A DNA stretch of 64,000 nucleotides from an uncultured Bacteroides sp. GTDB taxonomy: Bacteria > Bacteroidota > Bacteroidia > Bacteroidales > Bacteroidaceae. A program made the translations under genes and the position numbers. Position 1 is the stretch's first letter; every line of letters starts with the position of its first letter. Of the stretch, positions 54,540 to 63,748 are shown piece by piece. The notes under the pieces are model-generated. The model saw only the letters and a list, made by a program, of their open reading frames with translations. It had not been told where the DNA came from and searched no databases. Location: contig NZ_OY781099.1 in NCBI RefSeq assembly GCF_963676325.1, forward strand, positions 1,054,001 to 1,118,000, given 5' to 3'.

Positions 54540-55823
54540 TTATTCCATTTTCCATTTAGCAAACCAACGCTCATTAAAGGTTATCCCAACGCTGAGTTTA
54601 AGATAATTTTCATTGACCATGTTCATGGTTCTAGCTTCAACTTTTACGTATTGGGCGGAGATGCTCAATATAGACTTGCTTTTAAATACAGGAAGTCCAA
54701 ATCCTGCAGATACACCATACTCTTTCGGTCCGTCTGCCCAGAATGCAGTATTATTAACTGTTACATTGCTTGGTACCTTTATGTATGGGTCCGAATAATA
54801 AGCTCCTACACGGTATTTTACCCGACTGAAATAGTTTCTTTTCAAACGGTTAGGTACATATTCTGCACCAATAGAATATTTAGAACGGTCACGAAGACTT
54901 TTTTCTCCAAAATAATTTGTTTTTCCCCACTTCTGCAAAGAATAGTCGAACCCTACTGTAAGGCTGTTATTATAAACATAAGTGAAACCTACTCCAAAAC
55001 TTTGTGGCAAATCAAAACTGTTATTCAATTGGGTGGTGTCACTAACTGAAGTACTACGAATTCTGGAAGCTTCCGAATTTAAATTATGTCCAGGTGAAAA
55101 TACAGCACCTAAAGTCAGCGCATTCTTTTTCCCCAGATATTGGGTGTATTGCAATCCTAAATCCAGCTTATAGTCTCTTACTCTTAAATTATCTATTTCG
55201 CCGTAAGGTGTTATACTTGCATTGTTAGGGAAAGTTACACTTAAAGTTCTGTCTATAGATCCAAATAAATATGAAACATTTGCACCAACTGACAATCCTT
55301 TGAAAGGAGTGTAACCTGCTCCTGCATATACCTGGTGTAAACCTCCGTCGCCAAAAGAACTATAGCGGGTATTAGTATAATTATTTGGATTATTTGGATC
55401 GGTTATTTTACTGTCGGTACCAAAATTATATCCTACATTTGAAAAGGGGAGAAAACCAGCACTTATGGCTAAATGTTTGCCGGCCCGGAACTGCATGGCT
55501 AAATAGTCAAAGCTGGAGTTCTTAGTATTGATTTTTGTAATTCCATCGCTAATGTTCATGTTCTGGAGGGTTAAACCACCTTCGAACAGGAATGTTAACG
55601 AATCAATTGCTGTATAAGAAGCAGGATTGGAAGCATTTATCTGGGAACCATCCCGCAAACCATAGGCTAATCCTCCCATTGCTTTGCTGTTTCCAAAAGA
55701 CTGATCGGATAGTTGTCCGTATCCATAGCGGGTGTAAGGGGAATTGGTATTGTTCTGAGCCACTGTAATACCAGCGAGTGTTGTGAGCAAGAGCGCACTA
55801 ATAATCTTCTTATATCCTACCAT
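54540..55823 (-). CDS. Outer-membrane beta-barrel protein, FadL/PorV-like
   Basis: A 427-residue outer-membrane protein (signal ending ITVAQ). NNTNSPYTRYGYGQLSDQSFGNSKAMGGLAYGLRDGSQINASNPASYTAIDSLTF is the start typical of a Bacteroidetes family related to FadL-type barrels; long amphipathic strands follow to the end (YLKLSVGITFNERWF). Its start codon overlaps the 3' end of coaX by 14 bp, giving tight coupling. Transported substrate unknown. Confidence 0.8.
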   Translation of the reverse strand: MVGYKKIISALLLTTLAGITVAQNNTNSPYTRYGYGQLSDQSFGNSKAMGGLAYGLRDGSQINASNPASYTAIDSLTFLFEGGLTLQNMNISDGITKINTKNSSFDYLAMQFRAGKHLAISAGFLPFSNVGYNFGTDSKITDPNNPNNYTNTRYSSFGDGGLHQVYAGAGYTPFKGLSVGANVSYLFGSIDRTLSVTFPNNASITPYGEIDNLRVRDYKLDLGLQYTQYLGKKNALTLGAVFSPGHNLNSEASRIRSTSVSDTTQLNNSFDLPQSFGVGFTYVYNNSLTVGFDYSLQKWGKTNYFGEKSLRDRSKYSIGAEYVPNRLKRNYFSRVKYRVGAYYSDPYIKVPSNVTVNNTAFWADGPKEYGVSAGFGLPVFKSKSILSISAQYVKVEARTMNMVNENYLKLSVGITFNERWFAKWKME

Positions 55824-56541
55824 TATTATAGTTTAATATTCTGTTTAAGCCTTTCAATACTAAAAAAACATCTGCAAAGATGAGATTTTTTAAGTTGGTT
55901 TCAAAAAGAAATCCATCTCCACCCGTTAAAAAAACCAAAAGATTGGGATAATTTTTCTTTAAAGAATCAATGTATCCTTTTATTTCAAATTCCATTCCTT
56001 TAATTACACCTTCCCGAATAGCCGATTCAGTATTAACGCCCAAAGAATGTCGTGTCCCTTTTTCATTTATTAATGGCAGTTTGCCTGTAAATTCGTGCAG
56101 GGCTTTAAATCTCATTGTCATACCCGGAGAAATATTACCTCCCAGATATCTTCCCTTTGCATCAATAAAGTCATAAGTGATTGCTGTTCCGGCATCAATT
56201 ACCAGAATATCTTTTTCCGGATAGATATCATAGGCTCCAATTACTGCTGCTAACCGATCATTTCCTAAAGTCTCCGGAGTGAGATAGTGGTTTTCTACCG
56301 GTAACGGTGTGTCAACACTAAGTCTGATTAAAGGAAATGGAAGATTACTTAACTGACTTATAACCTGTTGGGTTAAGTCAATAACAGATGCCAGTATCCC
56401 TTGCTTTATCCGGTACTTGGTGAGAACTTCCGGCAGGCAATCGAGAGACTGATTAGAGCTGCGAAAAACTTCCACTAATGAATTTTTATCGAATATCGCA
56501 ACTTTAGCTGTTGTGTTTCCTATATCTATTACTAAGTTCAC
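55810..56541 (-). CDS. coaX: Type III pantothenate kinase
   Basis: Starts at a GTG at 56541 (translated VNLVIDIGNTTAKVAIFD), giving 243 residues, the normal size; a longer frame to 56634 adds a non-homologous leader. Phosphate-binding motifs of the ASKHA fold are present: DIGNTTAK, ETLGNDRLAAVIGAY, VIDAGTAITYDFIDAKGRYLGGNISPGM and FLTGGDG near the C-terminus. It catalyses the first step of coenzyme A synthesis and, unlike type I/II kinases, is not feedback-inhibited by CoA. First gene of the minus-strand series, divergent from the exosortase-like gene. Confidence 0.95.
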   Translation of the reverse strand: MNLVIDIGNTTAKVAIFDKNSLVEVFRSSNQSLDCLPEVLTKYRIKQGILASVIDLTQQVISQLSNLPFPLIRLSVDTPLPVENHYLTPETLGNDRLAAVIGAYDIYPEKDILVIDAGTAITYDFIDAKGRYLGGNISPGMTMRFKALHEFTGKLPLINEKGTRHSLGVNTESAIREGVIKGMEFEIKGYIDSLKKNYPNLLVFLTGGDGFLFETNLKNLIFADVFLVLKGLNRILNYNNGRI

Positions 56542-56651
56542 TTGCTTCTTTTGAGTTGCAAAGTAAACCAAAAAAAACAGAACAACGGCATTTATTTCGC
56601 ATCTAATAACTAAAAAAAAAGGAATTAGTCTCATTTAATAAGAAATAAGCT

Positions 56652-56659
56652 TATTTTTG
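56652..56659 (+). promoter_or_regulatory. Possible -7 element of the exosortase-Lnb operon
   Basis: TATTTTTG fits TAnnTTTG, 21 bp before the start codon. No -33 TTTG is visible. Confidence 0.35.
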
Positions 56660-56680
56660 CACGAATTTTGACGGGAAATT

Positions 56681-57430
56681 ATGAAAACAAAACTGAATGT
56701 GCGGTTATTGGATTGGAAAAAAAGATTGATGCCGTTTCGTGGGGTTGTTGTTTTTGTAATGGTTGTATTAATAGCTCACCTCTCATGGAAAATGCTTTTT
56801 CATACAGGCGTTGAAAATCAAGAGAATGAAAAGGCTTTGTCTGAACACAGATCGGGTTCTGTCTTAACTATAATAAAGGATAAGGTTTGGATCTGGTCAG
56901 GAGTTGGTGGAGTTGATAGAGGAAATAGAGATAGTAGGTATATTTCTTTTCTGAATAAGGATGTAACCAACTTTTTTATACCTTGGTCAGAGTTGACTGC
57001 TGCAGTTAACTATTGGACAGTAAATGTTATTTGCAGACAAAAGATTTTTCTGATGGATTATGTTGTGACGTCAAACGGAGAAAGAAAGATTTCTCATACA
57101 GTTCTTTCTTACGATAAATCACATGGTCCGGCAATAAATGTAGTTTGGGGATGTACAGGAGTGAAACAACTTTATATTCTCCTTTTTGTGATCCTTTTCA
57201 GCCGGGGAATCTGGTGGAAACGGTTCATTTATTTTTTTGTGGGTTGTGTGGTACTACTATTATTTAATGTGATACGCATCACTGTAGTGGTATTGTTCAT
57301 TAAACACTATCCCGATAGTTTTGAATTGTTGCACGATTTTGTGTTTAAATATTTGTTTTATGGATTAATTTTCTTGCTCTGGATGTTATGGGAAGAAAAG
57401 TTTTCCGGGAATAATCTTGAAATGAAATGA
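56681..57430 (+). CDS. Exosortase/archaeosortase family transmembrane protein
   Basis: A 249-residue membrane protein. It has one N-terminal membrane helix (~20-40), a soluble segment, then three or four closely packed helices from ~163. The exosortase triad is intact: Cys158 in VVWGCTGVKQLY, Arg199 in LFNVIRITVVVLFIKHYP and His218 in ELLHDFVFKYLFYG. Exosortases process C-terminally tagged proteins (PEP-CTERM and similar). No tagged substrate is seen nearby. The gene overlaps the next by 4 bp (ATGA). In other Bacteroidetes such proteins are called XrtF/XrtN-like; I cannot choose between subtypes. Confidence 0.85.
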   Translation: MKTKLNVRLLDWKKRLMPFRGVVVFVMVVLIAHLSWKMLFHTGVENQENEKALSEHRSGSVLTIIKDKVWIWSGVGGVDRGNRDSRYISFLNKDVTNFFIPWSELTAAVNYWTVNVICRQKIFLMDYVVTSNGERKISHTVLSYDKSHGPAINVVWGCTGVKQLYILLFVILFSRGIWWKRFIYFFVGCVVLLLFNVIRITVVVLFIKHYPDSFELLHDFVFKYLFYGLIFLLWMLWEEKFSGNNLEMK

Positions 57431-58644
57431 AGAAAAAAATAGAAAACAGATGTAGAATGTGGAGTATGAAATACATCTTTTATGTGGTGTGCTTTTGTTC
57501 TATATTTCCTGCCCAATTAAAGGCGGCTGCGGAAGATTCTGTACGAATCAGTTTACTTACCTGCTCACCTGGAACAGAAATTTATGCCCTTTTTGGTCAT
57601 ACAGCCTTGAGGTATGAAAATACTCATAATGGAATGGATGTTGTTTTTAATTATGGGATGTTCAATTTCAATGCTCCTCATTTTATTTGGAGATATATAA
57701 AAGGAGAGACTGATTATCAATTAGGAGTAACCGATTATTTTTCTTTTGAGCAAGAATATTCTTCACGTAATTCGAGTGTGTATCAGCAAACACTGAATTT
57801 ACTTCCCGAAGAAAAGGACGCTTTATTCAATATTCTGAAGAAGAATTATCTTCCTGAAAACAGAGTTTATCGGTATAATTTCTTTTTTGATAATTGTTCC
57901 ACCCGTCCAAGAGATCGTGTAGAAGATTGTATTCATGGAAAGGTTAAGTACGTAGAAAATAATTCAGCACTATCCTTTCGTGACATTGTTCATGAATTCA
58001 CAGCCACTAATAAATGGGCTGAGTTTGGAATTGATTTATGCCTGGGAAGTAAAGCAGATGAAGTTGTTGATTACAGACTAAAGATGTTTGCTCCACTTTA
58101 TCTGAGAAATGCGATGACCGGAGCCAGGATAATAACAAATGATGGGAAGGAGAGGGCTTTGGTTTCTGTAGCTAAAGAGATTGTTTCCCGTTCTGCAGAT
58201 AGAAAAGAAGCTGAATCTTCATATCCATCTCCTCTACTGACTGCCTGGGTACTGTTTGCCATTGTGGCAGCTATCACATATTATGGGTATAAAAAACAAA
58301 AGACTTTATGGGGATTAGATATTGTGCTGTTTAGTATAGCCGGAGCTGCCGGATGTATTATAGCCTTTCTGGTCTGCTTTTCAGAACACCCCACAGTAAG
58401 TCCTAATTATATGCTATTTGTTTTTCATCCTTTGCATGTAATCTATCTGCCATTTATGGTATGGAAGGCAAGTAAAAGGAAAAAGGATCCTTACCAATTG
58501 GCTAATTTAGCCGTTTTAACACTTTTTATAGTGTTTTTCTTCTTACTACCCCAAAAAATTAATTTAGCTGTTGTACCTTTGGCACTTTGTTTGTGGATAC
58601 GTTCTATGAACTATGTTTTTTTGACTTACAAAAGAAATAAATGA
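57427..58644 (+). CDS. lnb: Lnb-type (DUF4105) membrane protein, probable lipoprotein N-acyltransferase
   Basis: A 405-residue protein with a signal anchor at ~14-35 and four or more membrane helices at the C-terminus (~275-400). The soluble domain carries the DUF4105/Lnb N-terminal signature: LLTCSPGTEIYALFGHTALRYEN, FNYGMFNFNAPHFIWRYIKGETDYQLGV and YRYNFFFDNCSTRPRDRV. In this family Lnb is believed to N-acylate lipoproteins in Bacteroides, replacing Lnt; I recall this from the literature and have not checked it. The start ATG overlaps the previous stop, and its own stop overlaps the next start by 4 bp. Confidence 0.8.
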   Translation: MKKKIENRCRMWSMKYIFYVVCFCSIFPAQLKAAAEDSVRISLLTCSPGTEIYALFGHTALRYENTHNGMDVVFNYGMFNFNAPHFIWRYIKGETDYQLGVTDYFSFEQEYSSRNSSVYQQTLNLLPEEKDALFNILKKNYLPENRVYRYNFFFDNCSTRPRDRVEDCIHGKVKYVENNSALSFRDIVHEFTATNKWAEFGIDLCLGSKADEVVDYRLKMFAPLYLRNAMTGARIITNDGKERALVSVAKEIVSRSADRKEAESSYPSPLLTAWVLFAIVAAITYYGYKKQKTLWGLDIVLFSIAGAAGCIIAFLVCFSEHPTVSPNYMLFVFHPLHVIYLPFMVWKASKRKKDPYQLANLAVLTLFIVFFFLLPQKINLAVVPLALCLWIRSMNYVFLTYKRNK

Positions 58645-60224
58645 GAGGTTTACTTACATCTATAATAACTGTACTGACTTTTACCGGACTGCAGGCTCAG
58701 CCCCAGCCAACAACACCTAAACTTGTTGTAGGCCTGACTGTTGATCAATTGCGGACCGATTATATTGAAGCTTTTTCTGCCCTTTATGGTGAGAAAGGCT
58801 TTAAGCGTCTGTGGAAAGATGGAAGAGTATACCGGAATGCTGAATTTAATTTTGCCAATCCTGACAAAGCATCGTCTTTAGCATCTATTTATACAGGAAC
58901 AGTTCCCACTGTAAATGGAATAACCGGCGAAAGTTGGCTTGATATTTCGACTTTACGTGTGAAAAGCTGTGTAGACGATCGTAATTTTATGGGGAATTAT
59001 ACCCAGGAAACGACTTCCGCTTCCCAGTTAATGGTTTCCACTGTTGCTGATGAATTGAAAGTTGCTACTCAGGGTAAAGGTTTGGTATATGCAATTGCCC
59101 CTTATCGTGAAGCGGCTGTGTTCGGTGCAGGTCATGCGGGTAATGGTGCATTCTGGCTGAATGACGAAACCGGTAAATGGTGCGGTACAACTTATTACAG
59201 TGATTTTCCCTGGTTTGTAAGCCAATACAACGATCGCAAAGCTATAGATTTCCGTATTAATGGAATGGTATGGACGCCTTCCCGTCCGGTTACCGATTAC
59301 AAATATCTGACGTCTCAATGGACGCAGGAATCTTTCTCCTATAACTTTGATGAAGCCCGGAAGAATAAGTTCAGAAGGCTGAAAACCAGTCCTTTTATCA
59401 ATGAAGAGATAAATTATTTCCTTGAAGATATATTTACTAACAGTACTATTGGTCAGGATGCAACGCCCGATTTGCTGGCATTGACTTATTATGCTGGTAA
59501 TTACGATCACAAAAGTACAAAAGAGTGTGCTTTAGAGATACAGGATACTTATGTGCGACTGGATAAAAGCATTGGTGAACTTCTGGATCTTCTGGATAAA
59601 AAAGTAGGATTGAACAATGTATTATTCTGCGTAAACTCTACCGGATATGTTGATGCTGAAGGTACTGAACCTGAAAAGTACCGTATCCCCGGAGGCGAAT
59701 TCTATATGGATCGTTGTGCTGCTCTTCTTAACATGTATCTGATGGCTGTGTATGGCGAAGGAAAGTATGTGGAAACGCATAATGATTTGCAGCTATATTT
59801 AAACCATAAACTCATAGAGAAAAAACAACTGAATCTGAATGATGTACTTGATAAAGCATCTGATTTTCTGATTCAGTTTAGCGGAGTGAAAGAAGTTTAT
59901 ACTTCTCATCGCTTGCTGCTTGGAGCCTGGGCTCCTGAAATTCAAAAGAAACGGAATGCCTACAATCGTGATCGTTCCGGTGATTTAACCCTGGATATAC
60001 TTCCTGGATGGACAGTTATAAATGCTGATTCTCCATCAGAAAGTTACGTTGTTCGTAATGCTTACATTCCTTCTCCACTTGTTTTTTTAGGTGGAAATGT
60101 TAAGCCTGAAATAATAAATACTCCGGTCAATATTGACTGTTTTGCACCAACTGTTGCTCGTTCCATGAGAATCCGGGCTCCCAATGGCTGCTCTTCTGCT
60201 CCCCTTGCAAATATTTTCAAGTAA
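58641..60224 (+). CDS. Alkaline-phosphatase-fold protein, apparently inactive
   Basis: A 527-residue secreted protein (signal ending LQAQ). The fold is that of PafA-type alkaline phosphatases (LVVGLTVDQLRTDYIEAF, ASIYTGTVPTVNGITGESW, EIQDTYVRLDKSIGELLDLLD, CFAPTVARSMRIRAPNG). Asp35 and the terminal pattern are kept, but the usual nucleophile region TGPGHASIYTG reads PDKASSLASIYTG, the metal-binding TADHG is replaced by VNSTGY, and the last His is missing. So phosphatase or phosphodiesterase activity is doubtful. It is coupled by a 4-bp overlap to the Lnb-type gene and is followed by secA after 93 bp. A structural or regulatory role in the envelope is possible. Confidence 0.8.
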   Translation: MRGLLTSIITVLTFTGLQAQPQPTTPKLVVGLTVDQLRTDYIEAFSALYGEKGFKRLWKDGRVYRNAEFNFANPDKASSLASIYTGTVPTVNGITGESWLDISTLRVKSCVDDRNFMGNYTQETTSASQLMVSTVADELKVATQGKGLVYAIAPYREAAVFGAGHAGNGAFWLNDETGKWCGTTYYSDFPWFVSQYNDRKAIDFRINGMVWTPSRPVTDYKYLTSQWTQESFSYNFDEARKNKFRRLKTSPFINEEINYFLEDIFTNSTIGQDATPDLLALTYYAGNYDHKSTKECALEIQDTYVRLDKSIGELLDLLDKKVGLNNVLFCVNSTGYVDAEGTEPEKYRIPGGEFYMDRCAALLNMYLMAVYGEGKYVETHNDLQLYLNHKLIEKKQLNLNDVLDKASDFLIQFSGVKEVYTSHRLLLGAWAPEIQKKRNAYNRDRSGDLTLDILPGWTVINADSPSESYVVRNAYIPSPLVFLGGNVKPEIINTPVNIDCFAPTVARSMRIRAPNGCSSAPLANIFK

Positions 60225-60238
60225 AAAAATTACTTACC

Positions 60239-60273
60239 CTGACTAAATAAGTCAGCATTTTGATGTAACTTTG
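60239..60273 (+). promoter_or_regulatory. Putative secA promoter with palindrome
   Basis: TAACTTTG (60266-60273) fits the -7 element. CTGACT AAATA AGTCAG (60239-60255) is a perfect 6-bp inverted repeat occupying the expected -33 position. It could be an operator. The start codon is 44 bp beyond. Confidence 0.45.
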
Positions 60274-60317
60274 CATCCATAATAACAAGATTAATAATAA
60301 ATTAACAACATAATAAA

Positions 60318-63300
60318 ATGGGATTTAATGAAATTTTAGGCTCTATCTTTGGGAATAAATCCACTAGGGATATGAAAGAGATCCAACCCTGGGTAGAGAA
60401 AATTAAAGCGGCGTATCCAGACGTTGCTAAACTGGATAATGATGAACTTCGTGCTAAGACAGAAGAGCTAAAAAAATATATATTTGATTCAGCGACTGAA
60501 GAAAGAACAAAAATCGAAGAGCTGAAAGCAGCTGTTGAAACAACTGAACTAGAAGAAAGAGAAGACCTGTTTTTACAAATAGATAAGCTGGAAAAAGCTG
60601 TTCTTGATAAATATGAAATTGCTCTTGATGAAGTGCTTCCTGTAGCTTTCTCTATTGTGAAGGAAACTGCAAAACGTTTCACTGAAAACGAAACAATAGA
60701 AGTTACTGCTACTGAATTTGACCGCACATTGGCTGCAACTAAAGATTTTGTACGTATCCAGGGCGATAAAGCTATTTATCAGAATCACTGGATTGCCGGC
60801 GGTACTGAGATAACCTGGAATATGGTTCATTATGATGTACAGTTATTTGGTGGTGTGGTTCTTCATAAAGGAAAGATTTCGGAAATGGCTACCGGTGAAG
60901 GTAAAACTTTGGTGGCAACATTGCCTGTATTCTTAAATGCATTGACTGGTAACGGTGTGCATTTGGTTACTGTGAATGACTATTTGTCAAAACGTGACTC
61001 TGAATGGATGGGACCTCTTTATGAATTCCACGGATTAAGTGTAGATTGTATTGATAAACACCAGCCTAATTCAGATGATCGTCGCAAAGCGTATCTTGCA
61101 GATATTACTTTCGGAACAAATAATGAATTTGGTTTTGACTACCTTCGTGACAACATGGCAGTTAGTCCTAAAGATTTAGTTCAACGTCAGCATAACTATT
61201 CAATTGTCGATGAGGTTGACTCGGTATTGATTGATGATGCTCGTACACCTCTTATCATTTCTGGTCCTGTACCACAAGGTGAAGAACAGCTTTTTGAAGA
61301 ATATCGTGCTGAAGTAGAAAAACTGGTTAATGTTCAAAGAGTATTAGCTACTAAATATTTGTCTGATGCTAAGCGCTTAATTGCTTCCAGCGACAAGAAA
61401 GAACAAGAAGAAGGTTTCCTTGCATTGTTCCGCAGCCACAAGGCTTTGCCTAAGAACAAAGCATTGATTAAGTTCTTAAGTGAACCGGGAATTAAAGCCG
61501 GAATGCTGAAGACTGAAGAAGTATATATGGAACAGAATAACAAGCGTATGCCTGAAGCTGTTGATCCATTATATTTTGTTATTGAAGAGAAAATGAATAG
61601 CGTAGACCTTACTGATAAAGGTGTTGACCTGATGACAGGAAACTCTCCTGATCCTACGTTATTTGTATTGCCTGATATTGCTTCTCAGCTTTCAGAACTG
61701 GAAAATGAGAATTTGTCTGACGAAGATAAGCAAGTGAAGAAGGACGAGCTGATGACTAACTTCGCAGTGAAGTCTGAACGTGTTCATACTATCAACCAAT
61801 TGCTCAAAGCATATACTATGTTTGAGAAAGATGATGAGTATGTGGTTATTGACGGACAGGTGAAGATTGTAGATGAACAAACCGGACGTATCATGGAAGG
61901 ACGTAGATATTCTGACGGACTTCACCAGGCTCTTGAAGCTAAGGAACGTGTGAAAGTTGAAGCTGCTACACAAACATTTGCTACTATTACTTTACAGAAC
62001 TACTTCCGTATGTATCACAAGCTTTCGGGTATGACCGGTACTGCCGAAACTGAAGCTGGTGAGTTATGGGATATCTATAAATTGGATGTAGTTGTTATTC
62101 CTACTAACCGTCCTATTGTCCGCAAAGACTTTAACGACCGCGTATATAAAACCAAACGTGAGAAATATAAAGCTGTAATTGAAGAAATTGAAGCTTTAGT
62201 AAATGCCGGACGTCCGGTATTGGTTGGTACTACTTCAGTTGAAATCTCTGAAATGTTGAGCAAGATGCTTACTATGCGTAAGATTGAACACAATGTGTTG
62301 AATGCTAAATTACACCAGAAGGAAGCTGATATTGTTGCTCAGGCAGGTTTTAAAGGAACGGTAACTATTGCTACTAACATGGCTGGTCGTGGTACGGATA
62401 TTAAACTAAGCCCCGAAGTTAAGGCTGCTGGTGGTTTGGCTATTATCGGTACAGAACGTCACGAATCTCGTCGTGTAGACCGTCAGTTAAGAGGTCGTGC
62501 AGGACGTCAGGGTGATCCAGGTTCTTCTGTATTCTTTGTTTCTTTGGAAGATGACTTGATGCGTTTGTTCTCATCAGATCGTATTGCCGGAGTAATGGAT
62601 AAGTTAGGATTCAAAGAAGGTGAGATGATTGAACATAAGATGATCTCTAACTCTATTGAACGTGCTCAGAAGAAGGTAGAAGAAAATAACTTCGGTATTC
62701 GTAAGCGTTTGCTGGAATATGATGATGTTATGAATAAGCAACGTACTGTTATTTATACGAAACGTCGTCACGCTTTGATGGGTGAACGTATTGGTATGGA
62801 TATCGTAAATATGATCTGGGACCGTTGTGCTGATGCTGTTGAAGGCAAGGAATATGAAGATTCCAAGATGGAATTGCTTCAGAACTTCGCTATGGATATT
62901 CCTTATACTGAAGAAGAATCACGCGGTACTAAGGTTGAAGCATTAGTTGATCGCACATTTGATGCTGCTATGGCTACCTTCAAACGTAGAACAGAACGTA
63001 TGTCTCTGGTTGCTGATCCGGTTATCAGAAAGGTATACGAAGAGCAAGGTAATCGCTTTGAAAACATTCTTATTCCAATCACTGATGGTACACGCATGTA
63101 TAACATTACATGTAACCTGAAAACAGCTTACAACAATGGAAGTAAAGAAGTAGTTACTGCATACGAAAAACAAATTCTTCTCCATAACATTGACGAAGGC
63201 TGGAAAGAAAACCTTCGTGAATTGGACGAACTGAAACATTCAGTACAGAATGCCAGCTATGAACAAAAAGATCCGTTATTGATCTATAAGCTCGAATCTG

Positions 63301-63608
63301 TGACTCTGTTCGACTCAATGGTTGAGAAAATTAATAACCAGACTGTTGCTGCCTTGATGCGTGGTAAGATTCCTTTCCAGGAACCAGAAGAGGTAAAGCA
63401 AGCTGCTCCTGAAGTTCAGCAGGATTATAGCAAATACCGTACTGAGAAAACAGATTTGTCTGATCCTAATCAGCAACAAGCTGCAGAACATGATACTCGT
63501 GAGGTGAAGAAAGAACCAATCCGTGTAGAAAAGACAGTGGGACGTAATGATCCTTGTCCTTGCGGAAGTGGAAAGAAATACAAGAACTGCCACGGACGTG
63601 AAGCGTAA
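60318..63608 (+). CDS. secA: Preprotein translocase ATPase SecA
   Basis: A 1096-residue SecA, long as usual in Bacteroidetes, which carry extra insertions. Walker A is in MATGEGKTL, Walker B in SIVDEVDSVLIDDARTPLIISGP, followed by GTDIKLSPEV, TNMAGRGTDI, and QLRGRAGRQGDPGSS helicase motifs. The C-terminus has the zinc-binding PCPCGSGKKYKNCHG. It drives export through SecYEG. It lies 93 bp after the phosphatase-fold gene behind its own promoter, and ends at a strong terminator. Confidence 0.98.
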   Translation: MGFNEILGSIFGNKSTRDMKEIQPWVEKIKAAYPDVAKLDNDELRAKTEELKKYIFDSATEERTKIEELKAAVETTELEEREDLFLQIDKLEKAVLDKYEIALDEVLPVAFSIVKETAKRFTENETIEVTATEFDRTLAATKDFVRIQGDKAIYQNHWIAGGTEITWNMVHYDVQLFGGVVLHKGKISEMATGEGKTLVATLPVFLNALTGNGVHLVTVNDYLSKRDSEWMGPLYEFHGLSVDCIDKHQPNSDDRRKAYLADITFGTNNEFGFDYLRDNMAVSPKDLVQRQHNYSIVDEVDSVLIDDARTPLIISGPVPQGEEQLFEEYRAEVEKLVNVQRVLATKYLSDAKRLIASSDKKEQEEGFLALFRSHKALPKNKALIKFLSEPGIKAGMLKTEEVYMEQNNKRMPEAVDPLYFVIEEKMNSVDLTDKGVDLMTGNSPDPTLFVLPDIASQLSELENENLSDEDKQVKKDELMTNFAVKSERVHTINQLLKAYTMFEKDDEYVVIDGQVKIVDEQTGRIMEGRRYSDGLHQALEAKERVKVEAATQTFATITLQNYFRMYHKLSGMTGTAETEAGELWDIYKLDVVVIPTNRPIVRKDFNDRVYKTKREKYKAVIEEIEALVNAGRPVLVGTTSVEISEMLSKMLTMRKIEHNVLNAKLHQKEADIVAQAGFKGTVTIATNMAGRGTDIKLSPEVKAAGGLAIIGTERHESRRVDRQLRGRAGRQGDPGSSVFFVSLEDDLMRLFSSDRIAGVMDKLGFKEGEMIEHKMISNSIERAQKKVEENNFGIRKRLLEYDDVMNKQRTVIYTKRRHALMGERIGMDIVNMIWDRCADAVEGKEYEDSKMELLQNFAMDIPYTEEESRGTKVEALVDRTFDAAMATFKRRTERMSLVADPVIRKVYEEQGNRFENILIPITDGTRMYNITCNLKTAYNNGSKEVVTAYEKQILLHNIDEGWKENLRELDELKHSVQNASYEQKDPLLIYKLESVTLFDSMVEKINNQTVAALMRGKIPFQEPEEVKQAAPEVQQDYSKYRTEKTDLSDPNQQQAAEHDTREVKKEPIRVEKTVGRNDPCPCGSGKKYKNCHGREA

Positions 63609-63626
63609 CAAATAGATTGATATAGA

Positions 63627-63669
63627 ATTCCCCGAATAGATTTAGAAATCTTTTCGGGGAATTTTTTTA
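63627..63669 (+). terminator. Rho-independent terminator of secA
   Basis: AATTCCCCGAA (63627-63637) pairs perfectly with TTCGGGGAATT (63654-63664), followed by seven T. Confidence 0.9.
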
Positions 63670-63676
63670 TTCCCTT

Positions 63677-63748
63677 GTACAAAAGAATGCAATCTTCTGT
63701 ACAAGGGAATTATTTCTTCTGTACAAAAGATTGCATTCTTTTGTACAA
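63677..63748. repeat. TGTACA cluster C: four palindromes at exact 22-bp period
   Basis: TGTACA starts at 63677, 63699, 63721 and 63743, exactly 22 bp apart, as in cluster A. The pairs 63677-63704 and 63721-63748 are near-perfect 28-nt palindromes with AAAAGAATG / CAATCTTC- or CATTCTTT-type flanks. It begins 8 bp after the secA terminator. Confidence 0.85.

Noticed and set aside
56542..56634. Longer N-terminus for CoaX
   Set aside because: The extension is hydrophobic and non-homologous; the GTG at 56541 starts precisely at the conserved nucleotide-binding segment.
59028..59510. 160-residue antisense frame in the phosphatase-fold gene
   Set aside because: The opposite strand has strong protein-family evidence; the antisense frame matches nothing.
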